Source: Dyella_D sp052115385
GTDB taxonomy: Bacteria > Pseudomonadota > Gammaproteobacteria > Xanthomonadales > Rhodanobacteraceae
Reading direction: 5' to 3'
Assembly: GCF_052115385.1 (NCBI RefSeq)
Contig: NZ_JBFRGP010000002.1
Span: 186,001 to 250,000 of the forward strand
DNA: 64,000 bases
A model generated the notes under the pieces. That model was not told the origin of the DNA. It did no database searches and saw only the letters and a program-made list of their open reading frames with translations. The position numbers were made by a program, and so were the translations under genes. Position 1 is the stretch's first letter. The number at the start of each line of letters is the position of its first letter. Below are positions 55,101-62,665 of the stretch, in pieces.

Positions 55101-58100
55101 CCGGCCGGCCACGCCAACAGCACCATCGATGGCGGCACCGGCGTGTGGCAGAACTCCGCCGGCAACGACAACTGGGCCGACCAGACCGGCCAGTACAACG
55201 CGCCGTATACCGACGGCGAGTTCGGCATCTTCATGGGCGCGCCGGGCACGGTCACCGTGGACAACAGCCTGGGTGCGGTGACCAGTTCGGGCATGCAGTT
55301 CGCGGTGAACGGTTACACCATCGCCGGCGGCACGCTGACCTTGAGCGGCGTGTCGAACATCATCCGCGTGGGCGACGGCACCGCCGCCGGCGCGGGCATG
55401 ACCGCCACCATCGCCGCGACGCTGGCCGGTACCGATGGTGTGGTGAAGGACGATCTCGGCACCCTGGTGCTGAGTGGCGCCAACACCTATACCGGTGGCA
55501 CCACGGTCAACAGCGGCGTGTTGCAGGTCGCTGCCGATGCCAACCTTGGCAATGCCGCGGGTGGGCTTGCCTTCGATGGCGGCACGCTGCGCAACATCGC
55601 GGCGATCGCTTCCACGCGTGCGGTGACCATCAACCAGGGCGGCGCGACTTTCGAGACGCAGGCGGACCTCGGGCTTGCCGGCACCGTCACCGGCGCGGGC
55701 GCGTTGACCAAGACCGGCGCCGGCAAACTGACGCTATCCGGCAACAACAGCTACACCGGCGGCACCATCGTCAATGCCGGCCGCGTCGTGGTCTCCAGCG
55801 ATGCGAACCTGGGTGATGCGAGCGGCGCCCTGACGTTCAACAACGCCACGCTGGAGAACACCGCCGCCTTCACCTCCGGGCGCAGCGTGACGCTGAACAG
55901 TGCGGGCGGCAGCTTCCAGACCGACGCCGACCTGACGCTCAACGGCGCCATCGGCGGCGCGGGCTCGCTGACCAAGACGGGCGCCAGCACCCTGGTGCTC
56001 GGCGCCGACAACAGCTACACCGGCAATACGCTGATCCAGGCCGGCACGCTGCAGGTAGGCAACGGCGGTACCAGCGGCTCGGTCCAGGGCGCGGTGGTCA
56101 ATAACGACACGCTGGTCTTCAACCGTAGCGACACCTTTGCGCTCGCTGGCCAGATTTCCGGCAGCGGCTCGCTGGAACAGCAGGGCAGCGGCACCACCGT
56201 GCTGAGCGGCAACAACAGCTACGGCGGCACCACGGCGGTGCGCGCCGGCGGCCTGTTCATCAACGGCGACCAGAGCGGCGCGACCGGTGCCACCTCGGTG
56301 GATGCCGGCGGCACGCTGGGCGGCAAGGGCAGCATCGGCGGCGACGTGACGCTGGCCGACGGCGCCACGCTGAGCCCGGGCGACCTGGGTAGCGCACCGG
56401 GCACGCTCACCGTCAAGGGCAAGCTCGGCATGAGCGACGCCAGCAATCTCAACGTCAACCTCGGCCAGGCCAACGTGGTCGGCGGACCGCTCAACGATCT
56501 CGTGCAGGTCAACGGCGATCTCTCGCTGGACGGCACGCTCAATGTGGCGGTGTCCTCCGGCGGCAACTTCGATCCGGGCATCTACCGCATCATCGGCTAC
56601 AACGGCACGCTCACCGACAACGGCATGAATATCGGCGCGGTGCCGTCGCCGGATTACTTCCTGCAGACCTCGATCGCTCACCAGGTGAACCTGGTCAACA
56701 CCGCCGGCCTCAACGTCAACTTCTGGGACGGCAACGGCGCGCGCGGCGACGGCCAGGTGCAGGGCGGCAACGGCATGTGGCAGAACAACAGCGGCAATGA
56801 CAACTGGACGGTGACGGACGGCAGCATCAACGCGCCGTACCAGGATGCGTCGTTCGCGATCTTCAGCGGCACCGGCGGCACGGTGACTGTGGACGGCAGC
56901 CTCGGCGCGGTAAACAGCGGCGGCATGCAGTTCGCGGTGGACGGCTATCGCGTGCAGGGCGACAGCATCGCACTGGGTGCAGCACCGACCATCATCCGCG
57001 TCGGCGACGGCACCACCGCCGGCACCGGCATGACGGCGACCATCGCCTCGGTGCTTACCGGCACCGGCGGCATGACCAAGTCCGATCTCGGCAGCCTGGT
57101 GCTGGCGGGTGACAACACCTACAGCGGTGGCACCACCATCACCGGTGGCGTGCTGCAGTTGGGTGAAGGCGGCAGCGCCGGCTCGATCGTCGGCGACGTG
57201 GCCGACAACGGTACGCTCGCATTCAATCGCTCCGACAGCTACGCGTTCGGCGGTCTCGTGTCAGGCTCCGGCGCGCTGGTGCAGAAGGGCAGCGGCACTG
57301 CCGTGCTGACCGGTGCCAACAGCTACACCGGCACCACCGCGGTGCAGTCCGGCACGCTGCTGGTGAATGGCAACCAGGTGGCCGCCACCGGCGCCACCAC
57401 GGTGCAGAGCGGCGCCACCCTGGGCGGCATGGGCACGATCGGCGGCGATGTCACCGTCGCCGACGGCGCCACGCTCAGCCCGGGCGATGCCGGTGCGGCC
57501 GGCACGCTCACCATCAACGGCAACCTCGCGCTGGGCGCCAACAGCAAGCTGGCCTATCAGCTCGGCCAGGCCGGCACGCCCGGTGGCGCGTTGAACGACC
57601 TGGCCGTGGTGCATGGCAACCTCACGCTGGACGGCACGCTCGATGTCACGGCCGCACCGGGCGGCAGCTTCGGTGCCGGCGTGTACCGTCTCTTCAGCTA
57701 CGACGGCGCGCTGGCCGACAACGGCCTGGCGCTCGGCAACGTGCCCAGCACGGATGCCTTCGTGCAGACCTCGATCGCCCACCAGGTCAACCTGGTGAAC
57801 AGCGCCGGCCTCACGCTCAGCTTCTGGGATGGCCCCGGCCATGCGAACGATGGCGCCATCTCCGGCGGCACCGGCAGCTGGCGCCTGGCCGACAACGACT
57901 ACTGGACCGATGCCAGCGGCGCGCTCAATGCGCCGTACACCAACGGCGCATTCGCCGTGTTCGGCGGCACCGCCGGCACGGTGACGGTAGACAACGCCAA
58001 CGGCCAGGTGAGCGCATCCGGCTTGCAGTTCCAGGCCGACGGCTACCGCGTGACGGGTGGCGCGCTGGCGCTGGCCGGTGGCGCCGCCACCATCCGCGTG

Positions 58101-60029
58101 GGCGACGGCACCGCGGCCGGCACGGGCATGACCGCCACGGTCGATGCGGCGCTCACCGGCAGCGGCATGCTGGTGAAGGACGATCTGGGCACCCTGGTGC
58201 TGACCGGCGCCAACACCTATGCCGGCGGCACCAGCGTGCATGCCGGCACGCTGCAGGTGGCGAGCGACGGCAACCTCGGTGCGTCGTCGGGCAATCTCTC
58301 CATCGACGATGGCACGCTGCACACCACCGGCAGTTTCGTCACCGGCCGCACGGTTGGCCTGGGTGGCGCGGCCACGATCAATACGGACGACGGCAGCACG
58401 CTTGCGCTCAACAACGGCATCGGCGGCACTGGCAGCCTCACCAAGGCGGGCAGCGGCACCCTGGTGTTGGGCGGTACGTCGAACTACGGCGGCGCCACGA
58501 CGGTAGCGGCGGGTACGCTCGCCGCTGCCGTGGACAATGCATTCAATGCTTCCTCGGCGTTCACTGTTCTGGGCAATGCCACGCTTGATCTGGCGGGTCA
58601 CGCGCAAAGCGTCGGCGCGCTGAGCAATGCGGGCACGGTGCATTTCGGTACGGCGCCGGGCACCACGCTGACCGTAAAGGGCGATTACACGGGGCAGGGC
58701 GGCACGCTGTTGTTCAACACCGTCCTGGGCGACGACAGCTCGGCCACCGATAAGCTGGTGGTCGCCGGCAGTACCTCCGGCAACACCACGGTGCGCGTCA
58801 ACAACGTGGGCGGCGCCGGCGCGCAGACCACGCAAGGCATCAAGCTGATCGACGTGCAGGGCAGCTCCAACGGCACGTTCGCCTTGCAGGGCGATTACGT
58901 ATTCCAGGGCCAGCAGGCGGTGGTGGCCGGCGCGTATGCGTATCGCCTGTACCAGGGCAGCGCCAGCGCGAACGATGGCGACTGGTATCTGCGTTCGGCG
59001 CTGGTCAATGGTTCCACCGGTCCGACGGATCCGGGCAATCCCGGCAATCCGCAGCCGCTGTATCAGCCCGGCGTGCCGCTGTACGAGGCTTATGCCGGCA
59101 TCCTGCAGCAGGTCAACACGCTGGGTACGCTGTTCCAGCGCACCGGCGATCGCCTGTGGACCGGTGTCCAGTCGGAAGACAATATGAAACCTGGCGAAGG
59201 CCTGTGGATGCGCGTCGAAGGCGGCGACCAGAGCTTCAAGCCCCAGACCAGCACCAGCGCCACGCGCTATGACCTGTCCAGCTGGAAGGCCGAGGCCGGC
59301 ATCGACACCACGCTGAGCGAAGGCGAGGGCGGCAAGCTGGTCGGCGGCGCCACGCTGCAATACGGGCGCTATCAGTCCAGTGCAAGCTCGGTCTATGGCC
59401 AGGGCCGCCTGAAGACGAACAGCTATGGCATCGGCGCCACGCTTACCTGGTATGGCGAGAACGGCTTCTATGTCGATGGCCAGGCGCGCTGGTCGAGTCT
59501 CGACACCGATCTGCGTTCCACCACGCTTGCGCAGTTGTTGAAGGACGGCAACAAGGGCAACGCGTATGTGGTGGGTGCGGAAGCCGGCCGGCGTTTCCGC
59601 CTGGGCGACCAGTGGTCGCTGATTCCGCAGGCGCAGTTGAGCTATGGCAAGACCAGCTTCGACAGCTTCGACGATGCGTTCGGCGCGCACGTCGCGCAGC
59701 AGAAGGGCACGACCACCACCGCACGCGCGGGCGTGATGGCGGATTACCGCAGTGCGCGCCAGGGCGAGTCCGGCTCCGTCGCCACCCATGTCTATGCGAT
59801 CGCCAACCTGTACAGCAACTTCGGCGGCGACGCGCGCGTCAATGTGGCCGGCACCGACTTCACCACGCGCAACGAACGACTGTGGGGTGGTTTTGGTCTC
59901 GGCGGTTCGCTGGACTGGGCGGATGGCCGCTATTCCGTCTACGGCGAAGTGCAGGCTTCGACCGGCCTGAAGCATTTCGGGGATTCGCATGCACTCAATG
60001 GGACGTTGGGTTTCCGCATGCGCTGGTGA
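49149..60029 (+). CDS. Giant type V autotransporter with ESPR signal and PATR repeats
   Basis: A 3626-residue autotransporter. It begins with an extended signal peptide region, MNRVFRIVWSRTLNAWVVAS, followed by a basic linker and a hydrophobic core ending YAPQVLAA (about residue 73). The passenger (about 74-3300) is a beta-helix-like array of Gly/Thr/Asn-rich repeats with about 22 NTYTGGTTV-type passenger-associated transport motifs. Three copies of a roughly 320-residue module (with FWDG, VGDGT and AHQVNL motifs) occupy about 1797-3030. The 12-strand autotransporter barrel spans about 3350-3626 (GLWMRVEGG to GFRMRW, ending in Trp). The ATG at 49149 follows AGGGGAC and is the ESPR start. Expected to display the passenger on the cell surface; no protease or lipase motif was seen. 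A 12-bp terminator hairpin follows. Confidence 0.93.
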   Translation: MNRVFRIVWSRTLNAWVVASELAGRHGKGHGRPGAAGADARKRSTRSSVATWTLRLGVLAALYAPQVLAADRYWDVNGGSAGSGGSGDWDTISQYWNAASDGVAGPFYTWNNAAIDNAIFAGTAGTVTLKTPITANTLTFSLAGYVLNGSTLNLAGTTPTIAGSATINSVIAGTAGLTKSAAGILALGGANTFSGGINLTGGTLAVTSDTALGAASNGVTMATGTTLSASGGQLASTRVVTLTGGTATLAGNGVGYARFTGTGNVNASSGVVMGNAASDYDGVTNFYSGGTYGFTSIGNIGEASSFGAPTTAANGLIIVQSGSGLGGTLNYSGAGNTSNRDFRFTNTSAAGTALRNVGTGTLVLTGNIALTGAWLTGHNMQAVSGDMQLLGTISGTSDRVVAYGGSAGRTIALGGSNTYTGPSTINTITVIAPVLADSGTASSFGVNTLGNLNLQNGILRYVGAATSTNRTLTSDGTSAFYNDGTGALAYTGQMAFVTGGVDTLTLGGSYAGTNTVSGAISNTGNLVINGSGNWLLSGANTYVGTTTVQAGTLTAGSADAFGTSKGLIVNGGALNLNNFSVSTPSLAGTGGTLNLGSGTLTLNATAGSAAYAGSIAGTGGLTKIGASTQTLTGANTYTGATTIGGGTLALDFTAAGAPASNIISGSSVLNLGGGTLSIKGKAGANSQNFNGLTVSAGSNRISTTAGGTLSVGLGAINRSGGLLDFGFNTGATITTTHADGALGGWATVNGTDYAQVTGGVITAFTSYANKDNAALWLNGDIVSDEGGNANTPYFGTVNGDVALGGLKVTAPSNSAVNIGAANTLSVDGSIIVSPSANNAAQTFQGGSMTGGAGGSPLGVLQNSGGSFNILATIVDNGGATSFISGGSGTGSVVLKGNNTYTGATTVSGGTLQFNSVANGGAASAIGASGNASSNLVIENGTLRYIGATASSDRGFTLVNGGPSRTIQVDGNANLAFGGVVTSPDDAGFIKTGTGTLTLSNAANDFVGAVTVGNGTLSVGTLANGGAASGIGAGTSDPASLVLQTGGGLQYTGATASTDRGFTLGSGVGRVDVAQVATTLTDSGTVIGVGSLTKEGAGTLVLSGTNTYSGGTTVNAGTLRAGSNQAFGGIATGAGAGRLTVNAGATADLAGNKVWVGGLWGAGNVTLSTGTLQINNTGSFTGAISGTGGVSVASSTQTMSGCGNTYTGATLLSSATLSVDCLANGGQASGLGASSSAPGNLALNTGAVIYTGASVNIDRGIQLVGNGALNIANAATTLGVSGIIQGGGQFQKQGPGTLVLSGANTYTGGTYNRGGVLRAGIANAFGPGYMAVDNSAGTLLDLNSFNTSLSYFYGGGAAGGNIDLGSATLTVINGASSQAAATYAGVISGSGKLVKNGGGIEYLSGTSSTYTGSNTVNAGQLQVFKLADGGSASSIGASSVGAGNLVLNGGTLMYVGAGDSTNRLLTLGASASSALDASGTGAVQFSNTGALVFSSPNTTQTVTLTGTSTDNNSLALQLADNGSGKTSVRKTGTGTWILRNPASTYTGVTTIIGGVLGVDKLANGGQVSSLGQSSNAAANLVIGSGATLRYTGAGDTTDRLFTLSTGSSVIESSGTGAIVFANTGSAAYAGTGNRTLGLGGSNTGLNVMGGSIIDASGGITTLAKNDAGTWALTGTNTYTGNTVVNGGILQLGAGGTTGSIASANVIVAAGTLAFDRSDSSTVPGTISGAGNVLQQGTGTTVLTAANTYTGGTTIGAGTLQLGNGGANGSILGDVVDDGTLAFNRSDVYTFGGLVSGIGGVTQLGSGTTVLTATNSYKGATAVQAGTLLVNGDQSGATGATSVQNGGTLGGKGIIGGDVNVANGGALNPGDAGAAGTLTVNGSLALNAGAAMNYQFGQANVVGGALNDLTVVHGNLNLDGTLNVAATPGGSFGPGLYRIISYDGTLTDNGLALGSTPSGTFQVQTSVAHQVNLLNSGGLTLNFWDGPAGHANSTIDGGTGVWQNSAGNDNWADQTGQYNAPYTDGEFGIFMGAPGTVTVDNSLGAVTSSGMQFAVNGYTIAGGTLTLSGVSNIIRVGDGTAAGAGMTATIAATLAGTDGVVKDDLGTLVLSGANTYTGGTTVNSGVLQVAADANLGNAAGGLAFDGGTLRNIAAIASTRAVTINQGGATFETQADLGLAGTVTGAGALTKTGAGKLTLSGNNSYTGGTIVNAGRVVVSSDANLGDASGALTFNNATLENTAAFTSGRSVTLNSAGGSFQTDADLTLNGAIGGAGSLTKTGASTLVLGADNSYTGNTLIQAGTLQVGNGGTSGSVQGAVVNNDTLVFNRSDTFALAGQISGSGSLEQQGSGTTVLSGNNSYGGTTAVRAGGLFINGDQSGATGATSVDAGGTLGGKGSIGGDVTLADGATLSPGDLGSAPGTLTVKGKLGMSDASNLNVNLGQANVVGGPLNDLVQVNGDLSLDGTLNVAVSSGGNFDPGIYRIIGYNGTLTDNGMNIGAVPSPDYFLQTSIAHQVNLVNTAGLNVNFWDGNGARGDGQVQGGNGMWQNNSGNDNWTVTDGSINAPYQDASFAIFSGTGGTVTVDGSLGAVNSGGMQFAVDGYRVQGDSIALGAAPTIIRVGDGTTAGTGMTATIASVLTGTGGMTKSDLGSLVLAGDNTYSGGTTITGGVLQLGEGGSAGSIVGDVADNGTLAFNRSDSYAFGGLVSGSGALVQKGSGTAVLTGANSYTGTTAVQSGTLLVNGNQVAATGATTVQSGATLGGMGTIGGDVTVADGATLSPGDAGAAGTLTINGNLALGANSKLAYQLGQAGTPGGALNDLAVVHGNLTLDGTLDVTAAPGGSFGAGVYRLFSYDGALADNGLALGNVPSTDAFVQTSIAHQVNLVNSAGLTLSFWDGPGHANDGAISGGTGSWRLADNDYWTDASGALNAPYTNGAFAVFGGTAGTVTVDNANGQVSASGLQFQADGYRVTGGALALAGGAATIRVGDGTAAGTGMTATVDAALTGSGMLVKDDLGTLVLTGANTYAGGTSVHAGTLQVASDGNLGASSGNLSIDDGTLHTTGSFVTGRTVGLGGAATINTDDGSTLALNNGIGGTGSLTKAGSGTLVLGGTSNYGGATTVAAGTLAAAVDNAFNASSAFTVLGNATLDLAGHAQSVGALSNAGTVHFGTAPGTTLTVKGDYTGQGGTLLFNTVLGDDSSATDKLVVAGSTSGNTTVRVNNVGGAGAQTTQGIKLIDVQGSSNGTFALQGDYVFQGQQAVVAGAYAYRLYQGSASANDGDWYLRSALVNGSTGPTDPGNPGNPQPLYQPGVPLYEAYAGILQQVNTLGTLFQRTGDRLWTGVQSEDNMKPGEGLWMRVEGGDQSFKPQTSTSATRYDLSSWKAEAGIDTTLSEGEGGKLVGGATLQYGRYQSSASSVYGQGRLKTNSYGIGATLTWYGENGFYVDGQARWSSLDTDLRSTTLAQLLKDGNKGNAYVVGAEAGRRFRLGDQWSLIPQAQLSYGKTSFDSFDDAFGAHVAQQKGTTTTARAGVMADYRSARQGESGSVATHVYAIANLYSNFGGDARVNVAGTDFTTRNERLWGGFGLGGSLDWADGRYSVYGEVQASTGLKHFGDSHALNGTLGFRMRW

Positions 60030-60369
60030 TGGCCCGAAGCCCCTCTCCCGGATGGGAGAGGGGCTGTTCTTTGCGGCAGAGGCGGGCGGCGCAGGGTTCT
60101 TCATAAGCCGCGCCCGGATGCCCTGATCGAACGCAGCCCTCCCGCCTTTGCGATCCGCATCACGGTCGCTGGCGTCATAACGGCGCAACGATAGACAACG
60201 TTGTCATCGCCGTTCGACGGGCGCTGTTGTTGGTATTCCTGCTTATCCCATCCATGCCCCGAGCGGCATGGGTGCGTGAGGCTGCGCGCGGACAACGGGA
60301 AAGAGGGGAATCGTTGTCATGCCGCCGGTGTCCAGCACCGCCCATCAGCCTTTATCCGGAGATACGCCC
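60030..60369. other. Gap between autotransporter and CBM protein genes
   Basis: The 340-bp gap holds the autotransporter terminator hairpin (60038-60065) and otherwise GC-rich sequence. The AT-richer part around 60180-60240 may carry the promoter of the next gene, but I see no clear -35/-10 pair and no gene. Confidence 0.5.
60038..60065. terminator. Hairpin terminator after the autotransporter gene
   Basis: AGCCCCTCTCCC-ggat-GGGAGAGGGGCT is a perfect 12-bp stem starting nine bases after the stop codon, followed by TGTTCTTTG. The core resembles the dispersed hairpin at 26799-26821, so it may be a repeat element used as a terminator. Confidence 0.7.
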
Positions 60370-61845
60370 ATGCCTGGGAAGCAGCATCTGGCGAAGTGGT
60401 CCACCCTGAGCTTGCGCGCGATCGCCGCGGCCGCCATGGCCGTGTCGTCCGCCGCCGCGCATGCGCAAGCGCAACCGGCCTGCAGCGCCGCCTGGAATGC
60501 CTCGACCATCTACGTCGGCGGCGACCAGGCGAGCGAGAACGGCGTCAACTACAGTGCCAATTGGTGGACCCGCGGCGACGATCCCGCCACGCATAGCGGC
60601 GCATCCGGCAGCGGCCAGCCGTGGACTGTCGTTACCAACTGCGGTGGCTCGACGAATCCGCCGCCCCCGCCTCCGCCCCCGCCGCCGCCGGTTGGCAGCA
60701 CCTCGGGCACGCTCAATTTCCATCTGCTGCTCGGCGTGGGCAGCGCGCAGGATCAACTGGTCCTCACCGGCGACAACTACACCGACCTGATCGTGTCGAA
60801 CCTCATTGCCGGCGTGATGTACGGCCACCTGGTACAGCAGTACTACCCCGGCCTGCAGTTCAACAAGGACTACGTCTACGGCTCGGTGCTGGCGCAGCTG
60901 CTGCAGGAGAACCTCGCGACGCAGTACTACGTCGGCACCGGTCCGTTGATCGATCCCTCGCCCGACCAGCAGGCGGTGATGGGCGTCGGGCAGGGCGGTC
61001 CGTACCAGATCAACAACTATGCCGCCGACATGGTGTCCGGCAGCTATGCGCCGGCCGGCCATTCGCTGATCAACTACATCGCGATCCAGAAGAACATCGG
61101 CTACACCATGGCCACGGCCGCCACGCAGTACAGCAAGCCGACGCCGGCTTCGTTCAACAACAAGTACTACGGGCCGATCCTGACGGCGTATTTCCATTAC
61201 AACGATTTCGTCGCGTTGATCGTGACCGGCACCGGGACAGGTGGGTGGGTCACGCCCTGGCAGCCGGCATTCAACAATGCGCTGGCCAACTTCAAGAGCT
61301 TGCCAAACAACTTCTTCGACGTGCTGTTGAACGTGGCCTACAACCAGGGCTATTACGGCGGCCTGGTAGGCAGCTATAGCCGCCTGGGCGCAACGGCCAC
61401 GGCGGCGACGGTGGCCTCGGTGGATGCCTACAGCTCGATCTGGGGTGTGCAGGATACGTATCGCCAGTATCCGTATCAGGTGCGCTATTACCTTGATCAG
61501 CTATACGACAAGCCGATCCCGACCACGAGCGCCACTACCCTGGTGACGCCCACCAACCACGTGTATGTCAGCGCCGGCACGCTGGGCAGCGTGTTCTCCA
61601 ACGTATTCCAGACCCTGGCCTACGCGAACCAGGCCGGTACGTCGTCGAGCTATATCTCGGCGGCGCAGGCGCAGGCGGCGTTCAATACCGCGCTGGGCCA
61701 GGCCGGTGTGGCGGGTACGGCGAGCCTGGACATCAGCAACGCGACGGATCGGGCGAAGCTGTTCAGCGTGCTGGAGTTTGCCATCGGCAATCTGGAGAGC
61801 AGCCTGGGCATGAAGTTCAACGCGACGACGCAATCGCAGTTGTAA
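60370..61845 (+). CDS. Secreted CBM5/12-type carbohydrate-binding protein with unknown main domain
   Basis: A 491-residue exported protein. A signal peptide ends near residue 35 (AAAHAQAQ). Residues about 36-92 are a CBM5/12-type chitin-binding module with the family pattern AWNASTIYVGGDQASENGVN and the exposed aromatic motif YSANWWTRGDDP. A run of eleven Pro (about 97-108) links it to a domain of about 380 residues (115-491) that I cannot assign. That domain has MGVGQGGPYQINNYAADMVS, faintly like lysozyme-fold enzymes, and many Tyr/Asn residues; hydrolase activity on chitin or peptidoglycan is a guess. The ATG at 60370 has GGAGA seven bases upstream. A bidirectional terminator follows, shared with the convergent TetR gene. 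Confidence 0.85.
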   Translation: MPGKQHLAKWSTLSLRAIAAAAMAVSSAAAHAQAQPACSAAWNASTIYVGGDQASENGVNYSANWWTRGDDPATHSGASGSGQPWTVVTNCGGSTNPPPPPPPPPPPVGSTSGTLNFHLLLGVGSAQDQLVLTGDNYTDLIVSNLIAGVMYGHLVQQYYPGLQFNKDYVYGSVLAQLLQENLATQYYVGTGPLIDPSPDQQAVMGVGQGGPYQINNYAADMVSGSYAPAGHSLINYIAIQKNIGYTMATAATQYSKPTPASFNNKYYGPILTAYFHYNDFVALIVTGTGTGGWVTPWQPAFNNALANFKSLPNNFFDVLLNVAYNQGYYGGLVGSYSRLGATATAATVASVDAYSSIWGVQDTYRQYPYQVRYYLDQLYDKPIPTTSATTLVTPTNHVYVSAGTLGSVFSNVFQTLAYANQAGTSSSYISAAQAQAAFNTALGQAGVAGTASLDISNATDRAKLFSVLEFAIGNLESSLGMKFNATTQSQL

Positions 61846-61865
61846 GGCGCAAGCATGCTGTCGAT

Positions 61866-61898
61866 CCACGCTCTCCCTGGCGGGAGGGCGTGGTTTTT
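61866..61898. terminator. Bidirectional terminator between convergent genes
   Basis: CCACGCTCTCCC-tggc-GGGAGGGCGTGG is a 12-bp stem with one G-T pair followed by five T residues (61894-61898). The T run touches the stop codon of the minus-strand TetR gene, so the hairpin mainly ends the CBM-protein message while lying immediately beyond the TetR stop. Confidence 0.85.
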
Positions 61899-62569
61899 CA
61901 GCGGGAGCGTGACGTGCGAGGCGGCTTGGGCGTCGCTTCCCGTTCGACATACGGCGTGCCGGCGAGCGCGGCATTGACGCCGGCAAAACCCCGCTCCATC
62001 ACCCCTGCGAGCGCCTCGCCAACCTTGCGCTTGGTACGGAACGCACGCAGCGCCTCGCCATAAGCCACCACCAGCGTGCCCATCAGCATGCTCGCCGCCA
62101 GGCGCGCCTCCGGATCGGTATGCGGCCGGCCCAATGCATCGGCCAGTATCGCTGCCAGGTCGTCGGCCAGCGTTCCCTGCAGTTCGCGCGCGCGGATGGT
62201 GAGCGCGGGGCTGTCCGCGACGGCGCTCCAGAACTGGATGGGACGCCGGTTGATGCGGAACATCGGGTGCTGCTCATCCACCAGTGCGCGCATCAGCGCC
62301 TGGAACACCAGCACGGGTGGCTGCTCGCCACGCGCGGCGATCGCCTGGCGCACCAGTTCGCGGCCTTCGTCCTCGCGATCGAAGACCAGGTCTTCCTTGC
62401 GCGGGAAGTAGTTGAACACGGTTTTCCTGGCGACCCCGGCTTCGAGCGCGATCTCGTCGATCGATACGTTTTCGAAGCCGCGTTCGAGGAACAGGCCGGT
62501 GGCCACGTTCGAAATCATCAGGCGCGTCGCCGCTTTCTTGCTGTCCCGCAGACCGGGTGGATTTGACAT
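61898..62569 (-). CDS. TetR-family transcriptional regulator
   Basis: A 223-residue TetR-family repressor. The N-terminal helix-turn-helix (residues about 14-58) contains GFENVSIDEIALEAGVARKT and VFNYFPRKEDLV, and a helical ligand-binding domain follows. The C-terminal tail is basic (PKPPRTSRSR). It is divergent from a flavin monooxygenase gene with 96 bp between start codons. A perfect palindrome there is the likely operator for both genes. This is the classic local arrangement of a TetR repressor and the enzyme it controls. Confidence 0.92.
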   Translation of the reverse strand: MSNPPGLRDSKKAATRLMISNVATGLFLERGFENVSIDEIALEAGVARKTVFNYFPRKEDLVFDREDEGRELVRQAIAARGEQPPVLVFQALMRALVDEQHPMFRINRRPIQFWSAVADSPALTIRARELQGTLADDLAAILADALGRPHTDPEARLAASMLMGTLVVAYGEALRAFRTKRKVGEALAGVMERGFAGVNAALAGTPYVEREATPKPPRTSRSR

Positions 62570-62591
62570 GGCCGGGTGCTCTCCGTAAAAC

Positions 62592-62606
62592 TTACACTCA
62601 GTGTAA
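62592..62606. promoter_or_regulatory. Probable TetR operator TTACACT-C-AGTGTAA
   Basis: A perfect 7-1-7 palindrome between the divergent TetR and monooxygenase genes, 23 bp from the TetR start codon and 60 bp from the monooxygenase start. TTACACTGAGTGTAA-type sites upstream of self-regulated TetR genes are common. A second inverted repeat, CGATCG-7 nt-CGATCG (62620-62638), lies in the monooxygenase leader. Confidence 0.75.
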
Positions 62607-62665
62607 CAATTTGCCGGGGCGATCGATACCCCCGATCGGCTTGGCGCTCATTCGAGGACATCGCT

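Noticed and set aside
57261..60188. A roughly 975-codon minus-strand open frame antisense to the autotransporter barrel
   Set aside because: It is a composition artefact; the plus-strand barrel domain is unmistakable.
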